DNA of 64,000 nucleotides from Brevibacillus_D fluminis_A (GTDB taxonomy: Bacteria; Bacillota; Bacilli; Brevibacillales; Brevibacillaceae), in the NCBI RefSeq assembly GCF_052072235.1, contig NZ_CM125436.1:4024001-4088000 (forward strand), written 5' to 3'. The position numbers and the translations under genes are program-made. Positions 62,138 to 64,000 of this stretch are shown piece by piece (the first letter of the stretch is position 1; each line of letters begins with the position of its first letter). The notes beneath the pieces were generated by a model. The model worked only from the letters and a program-made list of their open reading frames with translations, did no database searches and was not told where the DNA came from.

Positions 62138-62983
62138 TTACCTCCCGCCCCTTTCCAGCAGTTTTTTTGCCATCTGCCTAGATAGGGCAGCGAATGTGAG
62201 CGGCAGCGGCTCCGTCAATCCTGCTCCGAGTGCAAACCGGGATAAGGCCGGCGGCTCGACCTGCGCCTCTGCCAACCGTTCAGGCTGGGCAAAGACGCGC
62301 GTAGGGGCATCATCGCAAATGATCTCCCCCTGGCGCATGACCACGACCCGTTCGGCATATTCGGCAACAAGCCGCATGTCATGTGTAATCGCCACGATGG
62401 TATGCCCTGCCCTGTGCAGCGCTGCGATCAGTGCCATCATCTCGCGGACCCCGTGGTGATCGAGTCCTGTCGTCGGCTCATCAAGCACGATCACCCGTGG
62501 CTTCATGGCTAAAACGGATGCGACCGCAATCTTTTGACGCGTCCCTTTTCCCATGAAATAGGGTTCCTCCTTGCGCAAGTGAATGAGCCCGACCGCGGCC
62601 AGCGCTTCTTCGACCCGCCCTTGAATCTCGCTTTCGGAAAGCCCCATGTTCCGGGGGCCAAACGCCACTTCCGCCTCGACTGTCGACTGAAAAATTTGAT
62701 GATCGGGATTTTGGTAGCAGTACGACACGACGCCTGCCATTTCAGCGACAGACATCGCCCGCGTGTCCTTCCCCTCAACCCGTACGGTGCCGGCAGTCGG
62801 CTTGTACAAGCCGTTGCAATGCTTGGCCAGCGTCGTTTTGCCTGAACCGTTGCCGCCGATCAGCGCGATGAACTCCCCCTGCCCGATCGACAGGTCGATG
62901 CCGCGCAGCACCGGTTTTCCCCGCTCATAGCCGTATTCCACCTGTTCAAACTGAATCAAAGGCCGATGTTGTTCCTGTCTCAC
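62138..62983 (-). CDS. ECF transporter ATPase 2, degenerate signature motif
   Basis: 281 residues from a GTG that overlaps the preceding gene's stop (GTGA). Walker A GGNGSGKTT (about 41-49) and Walker B VIVLDEPTTGLD with switch His in ITHDMRL are intact, but the ABC signature reads MGKGTRQKIAVAS (about 141-153) instead of LSGGQ. The partner ATPase keeps LSGGE, so one of the two composite ATP sites may be inactive. Energises vitamin or precursor uptake. Confidence 0.88.
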   Translation of the reverse strand: MRQEQHRPLIQFEQVEYGYERGKPVLRGIDLSIGQGEFIALIGGNGSGKTTLAKHCNGLYKPTAGTVRVEGKDTRAMSVAEMAGVVSYCYQNPDHQIFQSTVEAEVAFGPRNMGLSESEIQGRVEEALAAVGLIHLRKEEPYFMGKGTRQKIAVASVLAMKPRVIVLDEPTTGLDHHGVREMMALIAALHRAGHTIVAITHDMRLVAEYAERVVVMRQGEIICDDAPTRVFAQPERLAEAQVEPPALSRFALGAGLTEPLPLTFAALSRQMAKKLLERGGR

Positions 62984-63825
62984 GGAATCGCCACCTCGCC
63001 TTTGCGCACGAGCGTCTGCCACAGGGTCAGCATATCCTCTACCGTGCGCGGGCATGGCGCCGTCGTTTCGTCCAGCACGCCTTCCGCGCAGAGCGCATGA
63101 TACAGGCGAATCATATCCGGGACATGAATCCCGTGCGCATCCAGAGAAGCGACCTGGGAAAAAAACGCGTCTGCCGGCATGTCCATCACGATCGATCCAT
63201 CGGCGATCAGCAGCATCCGGTCGCAAAATTGGGCCAATTCCTCCGTCGCATGGGACGCGACCAGAATCGTCATCCGCTCTTCTTCTTTCAATCGGCGAAT
63301 GAGGGAGAACACTTCGCGCGCCCCTTTTGGATCGAGTTCGGACGTCGGCTCGTCCAAAAGCAGCACCTGTGGCGCATGTGCGAGGGCGGATGCGATCGCG
63401 ACACGCTGCTTTTCTCCCCCAGACAGCTCAAACGGCGAGCGGCGGGCAAAGCCGGACAAGCCGACCAGCGAAAGCACGTCCTCGATTCGACGCTCGATCG
63501 CCCGGTCGTCATGCCCCCGATTTTCCAACGAAAACGCGATCTCCTCTTCTACCGTCAAGCCGATGAATTGCGTTTCCGGATCTTGAAACACAATTCCCAG
63601 CTCTCCTTGCACGCTGCGCTTGCCGCTGAACCCGCCCGCATAATTTGCGGGGATCAATCCGGCCATCGCCAGCAGCAGCGTCGTTTTGCCAGCGCCCGAG
63701 GGGCCGACCAAGCCGACGACCTCCCCTTCCGCCAAGGACAGATCGATTCCCGCAAGCGTCCAGCTTGCCCCATCCTCATAGCGCCAGCAGACGTCTTGAA
63801 GCGAGAGCACGTCGACGGAACTCAC
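62980..63825 (-). CDS. ECF transporter ATPase 1
   Basis: 281 residues starting at a GTG overlapping the S-component stop. Walker A GPSGAGKTT (about 40-48), Q-loop VFQDPETQF, signature LSGGEKQRVAIAS (about 135-147), Walker B LLLDEPTSELD and switch histidine in ASHATEEL are all canonical. The C-terminal 50 residues are an extension beyond the nucleotide-binding domain. Pairs with ATPase 2 as a heterodimer. Confidence 0.92.
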   Translation of the reverse strand: MSSVDVLSLQDVCWRYEDGASWTLAGIDLSLAEGEVVGLVGPSGAGKTTLLLAMAGLIPANYAGGFSGKRSVQGELGIVFQDPETQFIGLTVEEEIAFSLENRGHDDRAIERRIEDVLSLVGLSGFARRSPFELSGGEKQRVAIASALAHAPQVLLLDEPTSELDPKGAREVFSLIRRLKEEERMTILVASHATEELAQFCDRMLLIADGSIVMDMPADAFFSQVASLDAHGIHVPDMIRLYHALCAEGVLDETTAPCPRTVEDMLTLWQTLVRKGEVAIP

Positions 63826-64000
63826 GGAAATACCTTTCTGGCCGGCAAATCATAGCCGCTGCCAATCTGGCGTCCCCGGTACAAGCCCGCCCGTTTGACG
63901 AATGGGTACAGCAGCTTCAGAAGAATCGGCCCCAAAATGGCGGTGGAAATCGCTTGGTTCAGGAAAACCGCAGGAATGAAGCCTGCTGCCACTTCTTTCG
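63822..64000 (-). CDS. ECF transporter substrate-binding (S) component, C-terminal part only
   Basis: About 58 C-terminal codons are inside the window, ending in TGA that overlaps the next start (GTGA). The segment has one hydrophobic helix (AISTAILGPILLKLLYPFV) and a basic tail. Identity rests mainly on operon order; the arrangement S-ATPase-ATPase-T is like Bacillus ykoEDC (thiamin precursor uptake), but the substrate cannot be decided from this fragment. Confidence 0.65.
   Translation of the reverse strand, partial: KEVAAGFIPAVFLNQAISTAILGPILLKLLYPFVKRAGLYRGRQIGSGYDLPARKVFP

Noticed and set aside
1..64000. tRNA, rRNA or CRISPR arrays
   Set aside because: No cloverleaf-type genes, rRNA sequence or regularly spaced repeats were found on reading.

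Overview
This 64 kb window looks like chromosome of an endospore-forming, low-to-mid GC Bacillota close to Brevibacillus (Paenibacillaceae). The evidence is the gene repertoire: CcpA next to AroA(G), AcuABC, OpuA with GbsR, bacillithiol-linked YtxJ, two YjcZ-like sporulation miniproteins, an S-layer-homology protein, MtnN/MtnE/MtnU methionine salvage genes, an iron-mineralizing (IMEF) encapsulin, strong AGGAGG ribosome sites and many TTG/GTG starts. Genus is inferred. I see no tRNA, rRNA or CRISPR array.

Layout. 1-19 kb is housekeeping: an MBL hydrolase cut by the left edge, a GAF-GGDEF diguanylate cyclase, a histidine phosphatase, a YcdB/SLH exported protein, rpsD with a long leader, a 22-25 codon RidA remnant, an MFS exporter, a class A penicillin-binding protein with FN3 domains, acuABC, a Cys-rich pentapeptide-repeat protein, glutaredoxin-mtnN, ccpA and aroA. 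19-29 kb holds an FtsA-like ATPase with a repeated C-terminal tail, gbsR diverging from opuAABC, ytxJ, two small zinc-ribbon-like proteins, two YjcZ miniproteins, an M29 aminopeptidase and a PadR regulator.

29.4-43.6 kb is the most striking part. The N-terminal half of an HtrA/DegP-like protease (catalytic His and Asp) ends near 29,870 and its C-terminal half (catalytic Ser) resumes at 43,348, directly after the stop codon of a large serine recombinase. Between them lie about 13.5 kb: a hairpin-rich RNA-like segment, a GNAT acetyltransferase, a membrane protein, a second large serine recombinase, a complete kdpFABC potassium pump operon, a kinase-less protein made of two KdpD sensor modules, and an MpsC-family protein. 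The kdp operon is preceded by a clear ydaO-type c-di-AMP riboswitch with promoter and terminator. I read this as a serine-integrase element (present or ancestral) carrying a c-di-AMP-gated potassium uptake module, inserted in a protease gene; the exact attachment core is not resolved.

43.6-48.5 kb is an iron-linked region: a DUF2325 protein diverging from IMEF cargo plus encapsulin shell across Fur-box-like palindromes, then an M20 amidase and an unrecognised protein whose promoter is overlaid by Fur-box-like sequence. 48.6-57.6 kb has mtnE, a MarR-RND-adaptor efflux operon, a large nested palindrome, a complete IS1182-family element whose insertion split the loop of a terminator hairpin, and mtnU. 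The right end holds aconitase, a DinB-family protein and an ECF vitamin-type transporter operon (T, two ATPases, start of the S component) that leaves the window.
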